DNA of 64,000 nt, taken from contig JAYVZE010000224.1 in assembly GCA_043783625.1 (NCBI GenBank), positions 1 to 64,000 of the forward strand. The letters run 5' to 3'. The translations under genes and the position numbers were made by a program. Positions 16,406 through 25,347 of the stretch are shown one piece after another. Below the pieces are notes generated by a model, which did not search any database, had not been told where the DNA came from, and worked only from the letters and a program-made list of their open reading frames with translations. Numbering within the stretch: the first letter of the stretch is position 1; the number at the start of each line of letters is the position of its first letter. This DNA comes from JAFDVL01 sp043783625 (GTDB lineage Bacteria; Acidobacteriota; Blastocatellia; RBC074).

Positions 16406-16871
16406 GGTAGCGCGAACTGTATGGTCTTTGAAAATTAAATCCGGCAAGGTGTCCGTACCTCTGCGGTAGCCGATGGTGAAGCGGTGCATGTACATTTCAG
16501 CCCGCGAAGTGGGCGACAGCATAAAGCCTGGGGTGAAGGCGTGAGCCGCAACCCCAGGGTAGTGCGTCAAGAATTTGTTAGCCCGCGAAGTCGGGCGGCA
16601 GCCACTGAAAACGGACATTTTGTTGTCTGACTCTCTATCGCCCGCTTTCGCGGGCTAACGCGTAATCCCGCGTTTTTCCTGGGGTTTCGCGCATTCGCGC
16701 TCCACCCCAGGCTTTATGCTGCCGCCCGCTTCACGGGCTAAAACGCAATGATACATCTGGTGAAAAATGTGGGTGATTACAAGGTCGCCCACCTGCTGCC
16801 GCAGGTGGTACTGACTCGGTGTGCAATTGTTGCCGGATTTAATTTTCAAAGACTATTTAGTTCGCGCTACC
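16406..16871. repeat. Non-coding element with 42-bp terminal inverted repeats
   Basis: Arms 16406-16447 and 16830-16871 pair at 39 of 42 positions (outer end GGTAGCGCGAACT, inner end AAATCCGGCAA). The interior has no credible gene but holds several GCCCGC/GCGGGC palindromes, two with CCTGGGGT/ACCCCAGG. The CCACCTGC...GCAGGTGG part near 16788-16812 recurs at ~44655. This is the layout of a non-autonomous (MITE- or REP-cluster-like) element; it fills the gap between paralogues 4 and 5. Confidence 0.7.
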
Positions 16872-16929
16872 ACGGAAAAGTCCGAATGAACAAGGTCGTA
16901 ACCAACCAACCCAAAAGGAGACTTACATC

Positions 16930-17760
16930 ATGAAATGCAAATTGACAAAATCTTTGATCCTGACGATCAGCGCAGTTTTACTTGCGGCGTTCTTTAACGC
17001 CTGCACAACCCCGGCGAGCAATTCCGCCACACCTGCCGCAAGCAGCTCGGCAACTACCGAACAAGCCTCAGCTCCACGCCAGCGGTACTGGGTGACAGAA
17101 ACACATGTCAAACCAGAAATGATGACCCAATTTCGAGAATTCGTTCAGCAGGAATCGCTGCCAGCCTATCAGAAGGCAGGCTACAAAGAGCAGAGTGTGT
17201 ATATCACTGCGAGCCTCGGCGAATCGTTCGAGTTTATCACCATCCGACCTATCGAAAGCCTGCAACAATTCGATGAGCCGAGCTTCATCACCAAAGCCCT
17301 CGGCGAAGAAGGCGCTCGCAAATGGGCCGCCAAACGAGCAGCGATGATCGTCAGTGCGCGTAGTTACATTATGCAAGCGCGGCCTGAATTGAGCATCTCT
17401 CCCGACCCGAACGCCGTGCCCAAACTCGCTTTCGTTAGCAGGGCAAGCATTGCGCCGGGACGCTCGACGGAGTTTGAGAACTACGTCAAAAACGACGTGC
17501 TGCCGATTGTCAAAAAGACTAATCCAAAAGGCCATCTGGTCACGAAGGTCACGACAGGAGGCGACACCGAAGAGTACATTTCAGCGACACTGTTGGATTC
17601 TTTTGCAGACTTTGAGAAATGGGGCGCGGCACTGGCGAAAGAAGGGTACGGCAATATTGTGGCTAAGCGTGCTGGAATTGTAATGCGCCGCGAAATGGCG
17701 GTCTATCGCTACGTCCCGGAACTGAGCCTGCGACCTCAAACCGCCGTCGAGAAAAAATAA
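16930..17760 (+). CDS. Exported lipoprotein with two alpha/beta-barrel-like repeats, paralogue 5
   Basis: Protein of 276 residues. The N terminus MKCKLTKSLILTISAVLLAA leads into FFNAC at residues 21-25, a slightly unusual lipobox, followed by a Ser/Thr/Ala-rich linker, so it is probably lipid-anchored. Repeat 1: THVKPEMMTQFREF, RPIESLQQFDEP, ALGEEGARKW, ending QARPELSISP. Repeat 2: APGRSTEFENYV, NDVLPIVKK, a GGDTEEY strand, LLDSFADFEKW, ending VPELSLRPQ. Closest in pattern to paralogue 4. The RBS-to-start sequence from CAACCC to ATGAAA matches that at 13128, evidence for duplication that included the leader. Confidence 0.85.
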   Translation: MKCKLTKSLILTISAVLLAAFFNACTTPASNSATPAASSSATTEQASAPRQRYWVTETHVKPEMMTQFREFVQQESLPAYQKAGYKEQSVYITASLGESFEFITIRPIESLQQFDEPSFITKALGEEGARKWAAKRAAMIVSARSYIMQARPELSISPDPNAVPKLAFVSRASIAPGRSTEFENYVKNDVLPIVKKTNPKGHLVTKVTTGGDTEEYISATLLDSFADFEKWGAALAKEGYGNIVAKRAGIVMRREMAVYRYVPELSLRPQTAVEKK

Positions 17761-17793
17761 CACTTTGTGCTGTGCGGTAGGTCGAAATTTCTA

Positions 17794-17832
17794 TGCTCCA
17801 GATAGTAGGCAAGATGCCTGCTATCTGGAGCA
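17794..17832. terminator. Hairpin between convergent genes
   Basis: Arms 17794-17810 and 17816-17832 pair at 16 of 17 positions around a 5-nt loop (AAGAT). It lies between the stop of paralogue 5 and the stop of the winged-helix gene, so it can end transcription from either side. No long T-run follows. Confidence 0.6.
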
Positions 17833-17867
17833 GTAGAGAAAGGCGTTCGTTCTGCCTGGATTGTTGG

Positions 17868-20033
17868 TTATTTTCGGAATCCCGTAATTTTTACGACATC
17901 CCGATTGACCGTCCCGCGCGAAATTGCCAGCGCATGATCATGACGTGACCACGCATACGCAAAAATCCGGTCTCCATTGAAGTTGGTTAACTTATTCGAG
18001 GTTCCATTACTTAATGAATAACTGTAAAGATTAGAGGAGCCGTCGCTTTGGCTGAGATACGTTAAGGAGTGTCCATCAGGATGCCAGCGGACGCTGGAGG
18101 CAGGGAACGCCGGGATGTCTAAAAGTTTTTCCGGGGCGCCACCCTCAACCGAAATCAGGGCATAACGACGTGGCGTTTTAGGCTCTTCCTGATACAGACA
18201 AATAATGAATTTTCCGTCCGGTGAAATAACCGGGTAATCAGACACTTTATCGCTCAAGGTGCTGGACTGATTGAGTGCCGTGCCTTCAATCCCCGTCCGC
18301 CAGATCACTCTTTTTCCGTCTTTCTCGGAGGAGTAAAAAACTGTGTTGTCGGCAGGAGAACAAAAAGGATTAAGGTCCAGGCTGCCGTTCGAAAGTTTCG
18401 TGGCATTGCTGTCGTTCAGGCCGATCCGCCAGATTTGCGGAATGCCTGAACGGGCGGAATTGAAAGTAATGAATTGTCCGTCAAAAGATACTGACGGATG
18501 GGAAGCATTATCATCCGAGTGATTGGTTAGTTGTCTGGGTGCTTTGTTTGAGGGGTCAATGAGCCATAAATCTTTTTGGTTATTCGCCAGCGAGGTGTAA
18601 ACGATTTTGCCATCTGGAGTCCAATCCAGACCATCATTACCGTTCTGACTAATCGGATTAGAAGTGATTTCCTGCGTTATATTTTCATCCTGTCGGGTCA
18701 GATACAAATTAGCTCTGGTTTCGGATTGCACCGTAATTAAGGACTGATTGTTTTGATCTAAACTTAACGCCCGATAATCGTTGAGGTCTGTCATGAGCTG
18801 ATGCGCTTGTCCAGACGGGTAATCAAGCTGCCATACCTGATTATTATTGGTTTTGGAGTTGAAATGACGGCCCAAAAAAATCATTCCTTGCCCGTCTTGT
18901 AACCACGCAACTTTACCCGCCCACGACCATTTCTCCTGGCCAATGTTGGTGATCTTTCCGTCGCTTACTTCAATAGTGGCAATCCGAAAATGAAGCCCCT
19001 GATTCGTCGTTGCAATGGCGAGCGCAATCGTTTTTCCATCGGGAGACCACGAAGCTCCATCAACCGAAAGAAAATCAGGAATTTTGTGCGATGACAAGAT
19101 TCGCTCATTCGCTCCATTCACATCAGCAATCATGAGCGAGCCTTGACCCGGTTGGGGAAAATTTTCCCGCACGAAGGCTATCTGCTCACCGTTGGGTGAA
19201 AAGGTGATGGCGCTATCAACCCCGGCAAGTAAGCGTTTGCGTTCACCACCTGAGATGGGGATTTGATATAAAACATATTCCGCTTCATTTCTTTCACGGC
19301 GGGCAAAATAGACACTTTTTCCGTCCGGCGAAAAAACTACGCCGCGATAACGGATTTCATCAGAAGGGAGGAGGTCTTTCTCGGTGGCAGTGGAAATTTG
19401 TTTGAAGCGCAAACTCTGTTGACCCACATCTCCAAGGATCATCGCCAGCGAATCGCCGTCAGGAGAAATGGATGCTTCCCAAACATTGCTGGTGTTGGTC
19501 AACCTTGTAATTTGCATCGGCTGATTGACCTGTGCTGATTTTCCCGGATACTTTGCCAGATAAAAAACTCCCGTTGTTAAGATGAGTATGGGAGTTACCA
19601 GATAAATAAAAAATTTATTTTTGTTTCCGGGATGAACTCTCGGGGCTTTGATTTCTGCGACAGAGAGATCGGAATCTTCCGGTTGCGTGATTTCCGGTTG
19701 CGGCGCAATTTTTCTAACCTCCGCGATGAACCGATAGCCACGACGAGGAAGCGTCTCAATATATTTTTGCTCTTGTGGATCTTCGCCCAGCGCTTTGCGT
19801 ATCGCGTGAACGTTTTGCATGAGGTTATTTTCTTCGACGGCGGTATCTGGCCAGACCAGGTTCATTAATTCATCTTTTTCAACGACATGACCTTGCCGGT
19901 CAATCAGGATCAGAAGAGTGTCAAAAGCTTTGGGCGTGAGAGCAATCCGGTTGCCATCACGAAATAATAAACGTTCTGCACTATCAATCAGAAATGGGCC
20001 AAATTTGTATAAGTTACTCGTCGTATTGGTCAT
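17868..20033 (-). CDS. Winged-helix DNA-binding protein with membrane segment and TolB-like propeller
   Basis: Membrane-anchored one-component regulator of 721 residues, CadC/ToxR-like in layout. Residues ~8-105 are an OmpR-type winged helix (FGPFLIDSAERLLFRDGNRI, LTPKAFDTLLIL, DELMNLVWPD, NLMQNVHAIRKALGED, TLPRRGYRFIAEV). One membrane helix follows at ~135-157 (FFIYLVTPILILTTGVFYLA). The remainder is a PD40/TolB-type beta-propeller (SISPDGDSLAMI, FSPDGKSVYFA, WSPDGKTIALA, WTPDGKIVYTS). It would read an extracytoplasmic signal and bind DNA from the membrane. Candidate operator sequences occur in its own upstream region and before the TonB receptor at 21910. Confidence 0.92.
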   Translation of the reverse strand: MTNTTSNLYKFGPFLIDSAERLLFRDGNRIALTPKAFDTLLILIDRQGHVVEKDELMNLVWPDTAVEENNLMQNVHAIRKALGEDPQEQKYIETLPRRGYRFIAEVRKIAPQPEITQPEDSDLSVAEIKAPRVHPGNKNKFFIYLVTPILILTTGVFYLAKYPGKSAQVNQPMQITRLTNTSNVWEASISPDGDSLAMILGDVGQQSLRFKQISTATEKDLLPSDEIRYRGVVFSPDGKSVYFARRERNEAEYVLYQIPISGGERKRLLAGVDSAITFSPNGEQIAFVRENFPQPGQGSLMIADVNGANERILSSHKIPDFLSVDGASWSPDGKTIALAIATTNQGLHFRIATIEVSDGKITNIGQEKWSWAGKVAWLQDGQGMIFLGRHFNSKTNNNQVWQLDYPSGQAHQLMTDLNDYRALSLDQNNQSLITVQSETRANLYLTRQDENITQEITSNPISQNGNDGLDWTPDGKIVYTSLANNQKDLWLIDPSNKAPRQLTNHSDDNASHPSVSFDGQFITFNSARSGIPQIWRIGLNDSNATKLSNGSLDLNPFCSPADNTVFYSSEKDGKRVIWRTGIEGTALNQSSTLSDKVSDYPVISPDGKFIICLYQEEPKTPRRYALISVEGGAPEKLLDIPAFPASSVRWHPDGHSLTYLSQSDGSSNLYSYSLSNGTSNKLTNFNGDRIFAYAWSRHDHALAISRGTVNRDVVKITGFRK

Positions 20034-20612
20034 AAACCATCTTCAGGGTTTTTTCAGAACTATCTCAGGAACGTTTCAGTTATATTTAAGGTAATGTTAA
20101 GGACTTTTCTGACAGAAAGTGGCAATCTCCGTTTGTTGCAAAATATAAGCTCACGCAAAAGCTATCAAGCCATTCAAGAAGAGTTTTTGATTGTAGCTTA
20201 TTTGATGCGAGGTGCAAATTTCTGCTGAGGGAATAATCGGAGAGATAAGATTGATAACGGATAACTGGTTGAAGATTCGGGGGAGTTTTCATCGAGTTGC
20301 TCAGAAAAATCTTATTTTATGGCAACATTAAAATTGATGACCCGTTATTCATTTCGTCCTCAGCAGTTTCTTGAAGTTCACGAGTTTTGTTTGATTGAAT
20401 TCAGGCTTGGGGGAGTACTGGAATCTGACTTGAATGAAACTTGTGAACTTTGAGAATGATCCTACCTTATCTTTAAAATCATCATCAAATCTAACAATAC
20501 AGAGGGTTTGTAGTCAGGCGTTCGCATCGGGTAGTGTTCATTCAAATAAATGATAAATGAAACACCGGATGCCGCCAATAAAATGGGGCATACAGCGTCA
20601 ACAGTTTCGATT
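20034..20612. other. Gene-free region upstream of the winged-helix gene
   Basis: About 580 bp with short frames only. The part next to the winged-helix gene (20074-20102) carries CCTTAA words at 11-bp spacing on the minus strand. I see nothing definable in 20110-20612 apart from AT-rich sequence. Confidence 0.55.
20074..20102 (-). promoter_or_regulatory. Candidate winged-helix operator (own promoter)
   Basis: On the minus strand CCTTAAC and CCTTAAA start exactly 11 bp apart, followed by TATAACTGAAA. The 19-mer at 20074-20092 matches the 19-mer at 21779-21797 at 15 positions. Eleven-base direct repeats are the usual target form of OmpR/PhoB winged helices. It lies 41-69 bp before the start codon. 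Confidence 0.5.
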
Positions 20613-21617
20613 TTATTTACTAACGACCAAAACCCCAAATGAATCTGGTTTCATCGTCCGCTGAGGGCGTCCGCCTGCTTCTTTTGCAGGAGTTTCCACG
20701 AATTCAGCCGCCGGCAGAAAGAGCTTCCTGGTCTTCGGATCGAAGGCGAATGTCCTCGCGCTTTGCTGCGTTTTGACCGCTCCGGCATCTTCGTAGCTGT
20801 TCGCCGATTTTTCGTGGAAGACATTCAAGGTTCCTGAGCCGCACGAAAAGAAAATTAGTTTAGCGTCAGGGTCGAAGCCGGCAAAATCCACTCCGGCAGC
20901 GATAGGGAAATTGGTGATGACTTTTCCGGTGACTGCATCCATCACAACCATCTTCGGTTGATCGCGGCAACCAATAAACAAGCGTTTCGTTTTCGCATCG
21001 TAAGCCAGACCAGTCGGAGTTTTCGCTACGCCAATGGGAAATCGCTTTTTCACTGCCAATGTCTTTGGATCGAATGCGACAACCTCAGCCGTATCTTCGC
21101 TGTTGACATAAATCAAGCCGTCGGCAATTACTTCCTGTTCTCCGTCGCCTGCGAATTTCACCGTTCCGACTACGTTACCAGTGGCAGCATCAATCGCGGT
21201 GATGTCGTGTGTGCCGTGATTATTGGTGAAGACGCGCTTGGAGCCGGGATCGTAGTAAATGCCATCCGGTCCTTTGCCGACATCAATTTTTTTGATGAGT
21301 TGCAGCGTTGCCGGATCGAACATCGAAACTTTGTTCTCCCGACCGTTGCTCGTGAATCCATGCTTGAATGCCGGGGCGATGGCAATCCCGTGAACGCCCG
21401 GCGTATCGGTGATTGTACCCACGATTTTCCCGCTGTCAGCATCCAGCACTTCGACCTGAGTTGAGTGCGAAACATAAATTCGCCGCGCTACACTGTCCAG
21501 CGTCACGTAATCCGACCCGCCGCCGCCAGGGATTGGATAACGACCAGTTACTTTGTAATTGGTTCCACTTTGAAACAACATAATCACGGCAAATAAACCG
21601 ATCAAAACATTTTTCAT
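20613..21617 (-). CDS. YncE-like YVTN beta-propeller protein
   Basis: Exported protein of 334 residues. Signal peptide MKNVLIGLFAVIMLFQSG. The mature chain is a string of YVTN/YncE propeller blades: DYVTLDSVARRIYVSHSTQV, LDADSGKIVGTI, NKVSMFDPATLQLIKKI, DVGKGPDGIYYDPGSKRVF, AIDAATGNVVGTV, YDAKTKRLFIGC and VMDAVTGKVITNF. Such propellers bind ligands or partners in the periplasm; no enzyme motif is seen. ATG 21617 follows AAGGAAAA. It is divergent from the TonB-dependent receptor, sharing the promoter region with three TAACCT repeats, so both may answer to the same regulator. Confidence 0.9.
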   Translation of the reverse strand: MKNVLIGLFAVIMLFQSGTNYKVTGRYPIPGGGGSDYVTLDSVARRIYVSHSTQVEVLDADSGKIVGTITDTPGVHGIAIAPAFKHGFTSNGRENKVSMFDPATLQLIKKIDVGKGPDGIYYDPGSKRVFTNNHGTHDITAIDAATGNVVGTVKFAGDGEQEVIADGLIYVNSEDTAEVVAFDPKTLAVKKRFPIGVAKTPTGLAYDAKTKRLFIGCRDQPKMVVMDAVTGKVITNFPIAAGVDFAGFDPDAKLIFFSCGSGTLNVFHEKSANSYEDAGAVKTQQSARTFAFDPKTRKLFLPAAEFVETPAKEAGGRPQRTMKPDSFGVLVVSK

Positions 21618-21778
21618 ATTTTATTTTCCTTATTGATGAACTGCGATTGACCATCAGGCTAACACAGATGTTGTTGCTGTCAGTCATGGGATTCTCTTTT
21701 GATTAATACAATTAATGCAGACCTTCCATTATATGAGTATTAGGGAGCAGAAGTTTCAGACGTTAAGATTGCCGCTTT

Positions 21779-21838
21779 ACCTTAACTTAACCTGAAATTA
21801 CGAGAAATCTAACCTGTTTCTTATGTTTATTTAACCTC
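21779..21838 (+). promoter_or_regulatory. Three direct repeats at 22-bp spacing upstream of the TonB receptor
   Basis: TAACCTG at 21788, TAACCTG at 21810 and TAACCTC at 21832 start exactly 22 bp apart, two helical turns each. The first is embedded in ACCTTAACTTAACCTGAAA (21779-21797), which resembles the sequence before the winged-helix gene. The array ends ~70 bp before the receptor ATG. Confidence 0.55.
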
Positions 21839-21909
21839 TCGCCAGTAACCTCAGCTTTTGAATCCAGTCTTTCTATAACTCACGTTGTTCTATCAGGAGA
21901 AAAGAGAAA

Positions 21910-24900
21910 ATGCGAAGCCCTCGTAAAAAAATTATAGTACTTTTAGCGTTCGCGCTCATGATTTGTTTGAGCTTGCCAACAGTGGCGCAAACTGACAGTG
22001 CCCGCATTACAGGCACGGTACGAGATCAAAATAGTGCGATTATTCCCAACGCAACGATCCTTGTGAAAAATGAGCGGACGGGTGAAGAGCGTACTGCAAC
22101 CTCGAATAGCGAAGGTAATTTTACCGTTACTAATCTCAAGCCTTCTGCTTATTTAGTGAAAGCAAATTCAGCCAATTTTTCACCATCCAGTTATTCAAAT
22201 ATTGAATTAGTCGTTGGTCAGGCGTTAACGCTGGACATTGAACTGAAACCTGCTGGCGCAACCGAATCCATCAATATTGTTGGTGGAGCTGAAGCCGCGC
22301 TTGATCTTGGTTCCGCCCGCATGGGAGCCAACGTCAACGAGCGTGAAGTCGGCGGATTACCCATCAATGGTCGCCAATTATCTCAACTTTATTTACAAGC
22401 TCCAGGTTCGGTGAATAGCGGATCAGGAACTTTTGGCGACATTCGTTTTTCAGGTCGTGCGGTCAATCAAAATGCGATTCGCTACGATGGCGTTGAAGGC
22501 GGTGCAATTATTGACGCTTCACCGGGCAATCTCAACGGAGAAATTCCTTCGCCGTTTCGTCTGCAATCAAGTCTGGAAAATGTGCAGGAATTTCGGGTGG
22601 ATTCCAACAGCTATCCGGCAGAGTACGGTACAGGAACAGGCGGACAGGTCAGTGTCGTGACCAAATCCGGCTCCAATAATTTTCGCGGCTCGGTCTTTGA
22701 ATATTTACGAAATGATGTATTGGATGCCCGCAACTGGTTTGATCGTTCCAGCAAATCACCACTTAAGTTAAATCAATTCGGAGCTTCGCTTGGCGGTCCA
22801 ATTATTAAAGAAAAAGCTTTTTTCTTTGGTAGTTTTGAAGCCTACCGTTTGCGTTCCGGTATCAATTTTGTCGAAGCCGTACCAAGTGCTGCGGCCTGCG
22901 CAAGAGCCACTGACCTCAACATTAGAGCCTTATGTTCAGGCGCATTTCGCGGCGTCAATTCAACACTTTTGCCAGGAGCTTCGACGAGTGCCGATTTTGA
23001 TATTGCGCAATTACAGGCCAGCAATCCGGTGAATGAAAACTCTGTCGGAATTCGCTTGGATTATCGGTTGAATGATCGTTATTCAAGTTATGTGCGCTTC
23101 TTCCGCGATCAGGGCGATAACGATCAACCGCAAAATGTTTCCGGCGCACGCGCCATCGTCAAAGCAGTTCCGCAAAACGGAGTCTTCGCTTTTCAACGCA
23201 CCGGAGCCAGTACGGTGAATGAATTCAAGCTCGGCTATAACAGTGCTTATACGCGCGTTTTGGGACAAGCTCCGACCATCAACGGGATTGATCTTTCCGC
23301 ACTCACGCTGAACATCAGCGGCAGTGTCGCCAATACCGGAATCGCCGGACAGGGCGCGTCATCAGGAATTTCAATTCCCGGCGGATTGGTTCGTGCCAAC
23401 AGTGCCACGAATGGACGTGGCGCACCGTACACGCCCTGGACAATTGCTTTCGTGGATAGTTTGAGCTGGATCAAGAGAAATCATAACGCCAAATTCGGAG
23501 CCGAAGTCAGAATGATTAGACTCTACACCGACCGCCTCGGCGGGACAACTTACACCTATTCCAATCTTGCGAGTTTTTTAACGAATACAGCATCCTCAGT
23601 CCAATATCTTGGTGACGTTAGCGCAGCCAGTCCGTTCAATAATGGTGCGACCGGACAGCGTTTTGCGAAGCAGGAATATTACATTGGCTACGCGCAAGAT
23701 GAGTGGAAAATCAGACCGAATCTGACTGTGAATTATGGTCTGCGTTACGAATATTACAAACCGCTGCGCGAAGATAAAAATCGTCAAGTTGTGTTTGATA
23801 TTTACTCCGGTAAAATTCTTACTTCCGATACAACCGTTTTCAAATCCAACAAAAATAATTTCGCGCCGCGCCTGGCGATGTCGTGGTCGCCGGGAACATC
23901 CGGCAAGACGGTGATTCGCGCCGGCTTTGGAATTAATTACGGCCCCGGACAAACGGAAGATCAAATTCAGCCGATTGAATCTGATCGCGTCAGCTCCACG
24001 CTGAGCAATGTTACCAATGCTTTCCCGCTGAATATTGCCACCGTCGTCAGCAACTTCAGTAGCAATCCGACGAACCGGCAATACCAGCCGCGTGCATATG
24101 ATTTGCAGAATTATGTCGTACCGGAACGCATTTTTTCTTACACGGTTTCCGTGCAAAGAGAATTGCCTTACCAGATGGTTTTGACGGCGGCGTATGTCGG
24201 CAGTCAGGGGCGAAATTTATTCCTGCGCAGTGTTGCGAATCAAATCAAGGAAGTGCGCACCAACGCCAATCCAGCCAACACCGCCGTCGTGATTCGTGAA
24301 TTCGACATCATCAATGCGGACGGTTCGATTTCGCGTCCATTTGCTGAGGTTGATTACAAACGTAGCGGCGGACGCGACAACTACAACGCTTTACAGATGA
24401 CGCTGGGTCGTCGTTTTAATTCAGGTGTCACGTTGAATACGCAATACACCTTCGGGCGCAGTTACGGCAATACAGCGGGTTCCAACGAAGCTTTGACTGC
24501 CGCGAACAATGCGCGCACGACTGCTGATTTTGATTACGACATTGGTTATAACAACTTCGATGTGCGGCATACATTCAATGTCAGTGCTTTGTATGCCTTA
24601 CCTTTTGGAGAAAAGCTGAATGGTTTTGCCAAACAAGCTTTAGGCGGGTGGGAGTTAGGCGCGATTATGAATTCACGTAGCGGCTTGCCGATAGATGTGC
24701 GTGTGGTTCGCCCTGATGTCGTTTATGTAGACGCGGCGGGAGCGGTCTACGGCTCTGCGGCAGTTGGTCGCACTGCGATTATCAATACGCCGGGCGGCGG
24801 GAATTCACGTAACGTGCGCCGCCCTGATTTGATTGCAGGAGTTAATCCGTTCCTTAATCAAGACCGGACAATTTTGAATCCGGCAGCGTTTGCAACTCCG

Positions 24901-25236
24901 AAGCCGGGCACGTTCGGAAATCTGCTTCGGAACCAATTACACGGACCGAAATTCTTTCAGTTCGATACGATTCTGGCAAAGAAGTTCCGTTTGACTGAAA
25001 CCGCGAACATTGAATTTCGCACAGAAATTTTCAATGTCTTCAACGTGACCAATTTTGCCAATCCTCCGGCGACTTTGCCGAACGCTTTGGGAACGGCAAC
25101 GAATCAATTGCAGCCTGGACAACCTTTCAATTCCACGATTGCCGGAGCTTTCGGAATTGTAAATAGGACGGTGGAACGCACGGTCGGATTGGGTGCAAAT
25201 CGTCAGGTTCAATTCGCCTTGCGACTGAATTTTTAA
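21910..25236 (+). CDS. TonB-dependent receptor, acidobacterial Oar-like type
   Basis: Outer-membrane protein of 1108 residues for uptake of an unknown large substrate. Signal peptide to PTVAQ (~27). Residues ~30-120 are a carboxypeptidase-regulatory-like domain (ARITGTVRDQNSAIIPNATI, SEGNFTVTNLKPSAYLVKA). A plug-like region follows (EVGGLPINGRQLSQLYLQAP, EFRVDSNSYPAEYGTGTGG, VVTKSGSNNFRGSVFEYLRN). The rest is barrel, with KFGAEVRMIRLYTDRLGG and WKIRPNLTVNYGLRYEYY, and ends RQVQFALRLNF with the terminal Phe of outer-membrane proteins. ATG follows CAGGAGA. The divergent YncE-like protein and upstream winged-helix sensor suggest a regulated uptake unit. Confidence 0.94.
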   Translation: MRSPRKKIIVLLAFALMICLSLPTVAQTDSARITGTVRDQNSAIIPNATILVKNERTGEERTATSNSEGNFTVTNLKPSAYLVKANSANFSPSSYSNIELVVGQALTLDIELKPAGATESINIVGGAEAALDLGSARMGANVNEREVGGLPINGRQLSQLYLQAPGSVNSGSGTFGDIRFSGRAVNQNAIRYDGVEGGAIIDASPGNLNGEIPSPFRLQSSLENVQEFRVDSNSYPAEYGTGTGGQVSVVTKSGSNNFRGSVFEYLRNDVLDARNWFDRSSKSPLKLNQFGASLGGPIIKEKAFFFGSFEAYRLRSGINFVEAVPSAAACARATDLNIRALCSGAFRGVNSTLLPGASTSADFDIAQLQASNPVNENSVGIRLDYRLNDRYSSYVRFFRDQGDNDQPQNVSGARAIVKAVPQNGVFAFQRTGASTVNEFKLGYNSAYTRVLGQAPTINGIDLSALTLNISGSVANTGIAGQGASSGISIPGGLVRANSATNGRGAPYTPWTIAFVDSLSWIKRNHNAKFGAEVRMIRLYTDRLGGTTYTYSNLASFLTNTASSVQYLGDVSAASPFNNGATGQRFAKQEYYIGYAQDEWKIRPNLTVNYGLRYEYYKPLREDKNRQVVFDIYSGKILTSDTTVFKSNKNNFAPRLAMSWSPGTSGKTVIRAGFGINYGPGQTEDQIQPIESDRVSSTLSNVTNAFPLNIATVVSNFSSNPTNRQYQPRAYDLQNYVVPERIFSYTVSVQRELPYQMVLTAAYVGSQGRNLFLRSVANQIKEVRTNANPANTAVVIREFDIINADGSISRPFAEVDYKRSGGRDNYNALQMTLGRRFNSGVTLNTQYTFGRSYGNTAGSNEALTAANNARTTADFDYDIGYNNFDVRHTFNVSALYALPFGEKLNGFAKQALGGWELGAIMNSRSGLPIDVRVVRPDVVYVDAAGAVYGSAAVGRTAIINTPGGGNSRNVRRPDLIAGVNPFLNQDRTILNPAAFATPKPGTFGNLLRNQLHGPKFFQFDTILAKKFRLTETANIEFRTEIFNVFNVTNFANPPATLPNALGTATNQLQPGQPFNSTIAGAFGIVNRTVERTVGLGANRQVQFALRLNF

Positions 25237-25243
25237 GTAAATA

Positions 25244-25335
25244 GTCTTTAAAGTCTGTAGGGTCTGTAAAGTCCATAGAGTCTTCGCTAGGCGTAGCAGG
25301 CTGTTGACTCTAAAAACTCTACAGACTTTAAAGAC
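25244..25335. repeat. Inverted-repeat element between convergent genes
   Basis: Perfect 17-bp arms (25244-25260 and 25319-25335) enclose further GACTCT/AGAGTC words and GCGTAGCAGGCTGTTGACTC. The latter block recurs in reverse orientation at ~39262-39282, so this is a dispersed family. It separates the TonB receptor and mqnC stops. Confidence 0.65.
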
Positions 25336-25347
25336 TCAATAGACTTC

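Noticed and set aside
16406..16871. Insertion sequence with a transposase
   Set aside because: Terminal inverted repeats are present but no transposase-like frame lies between them.
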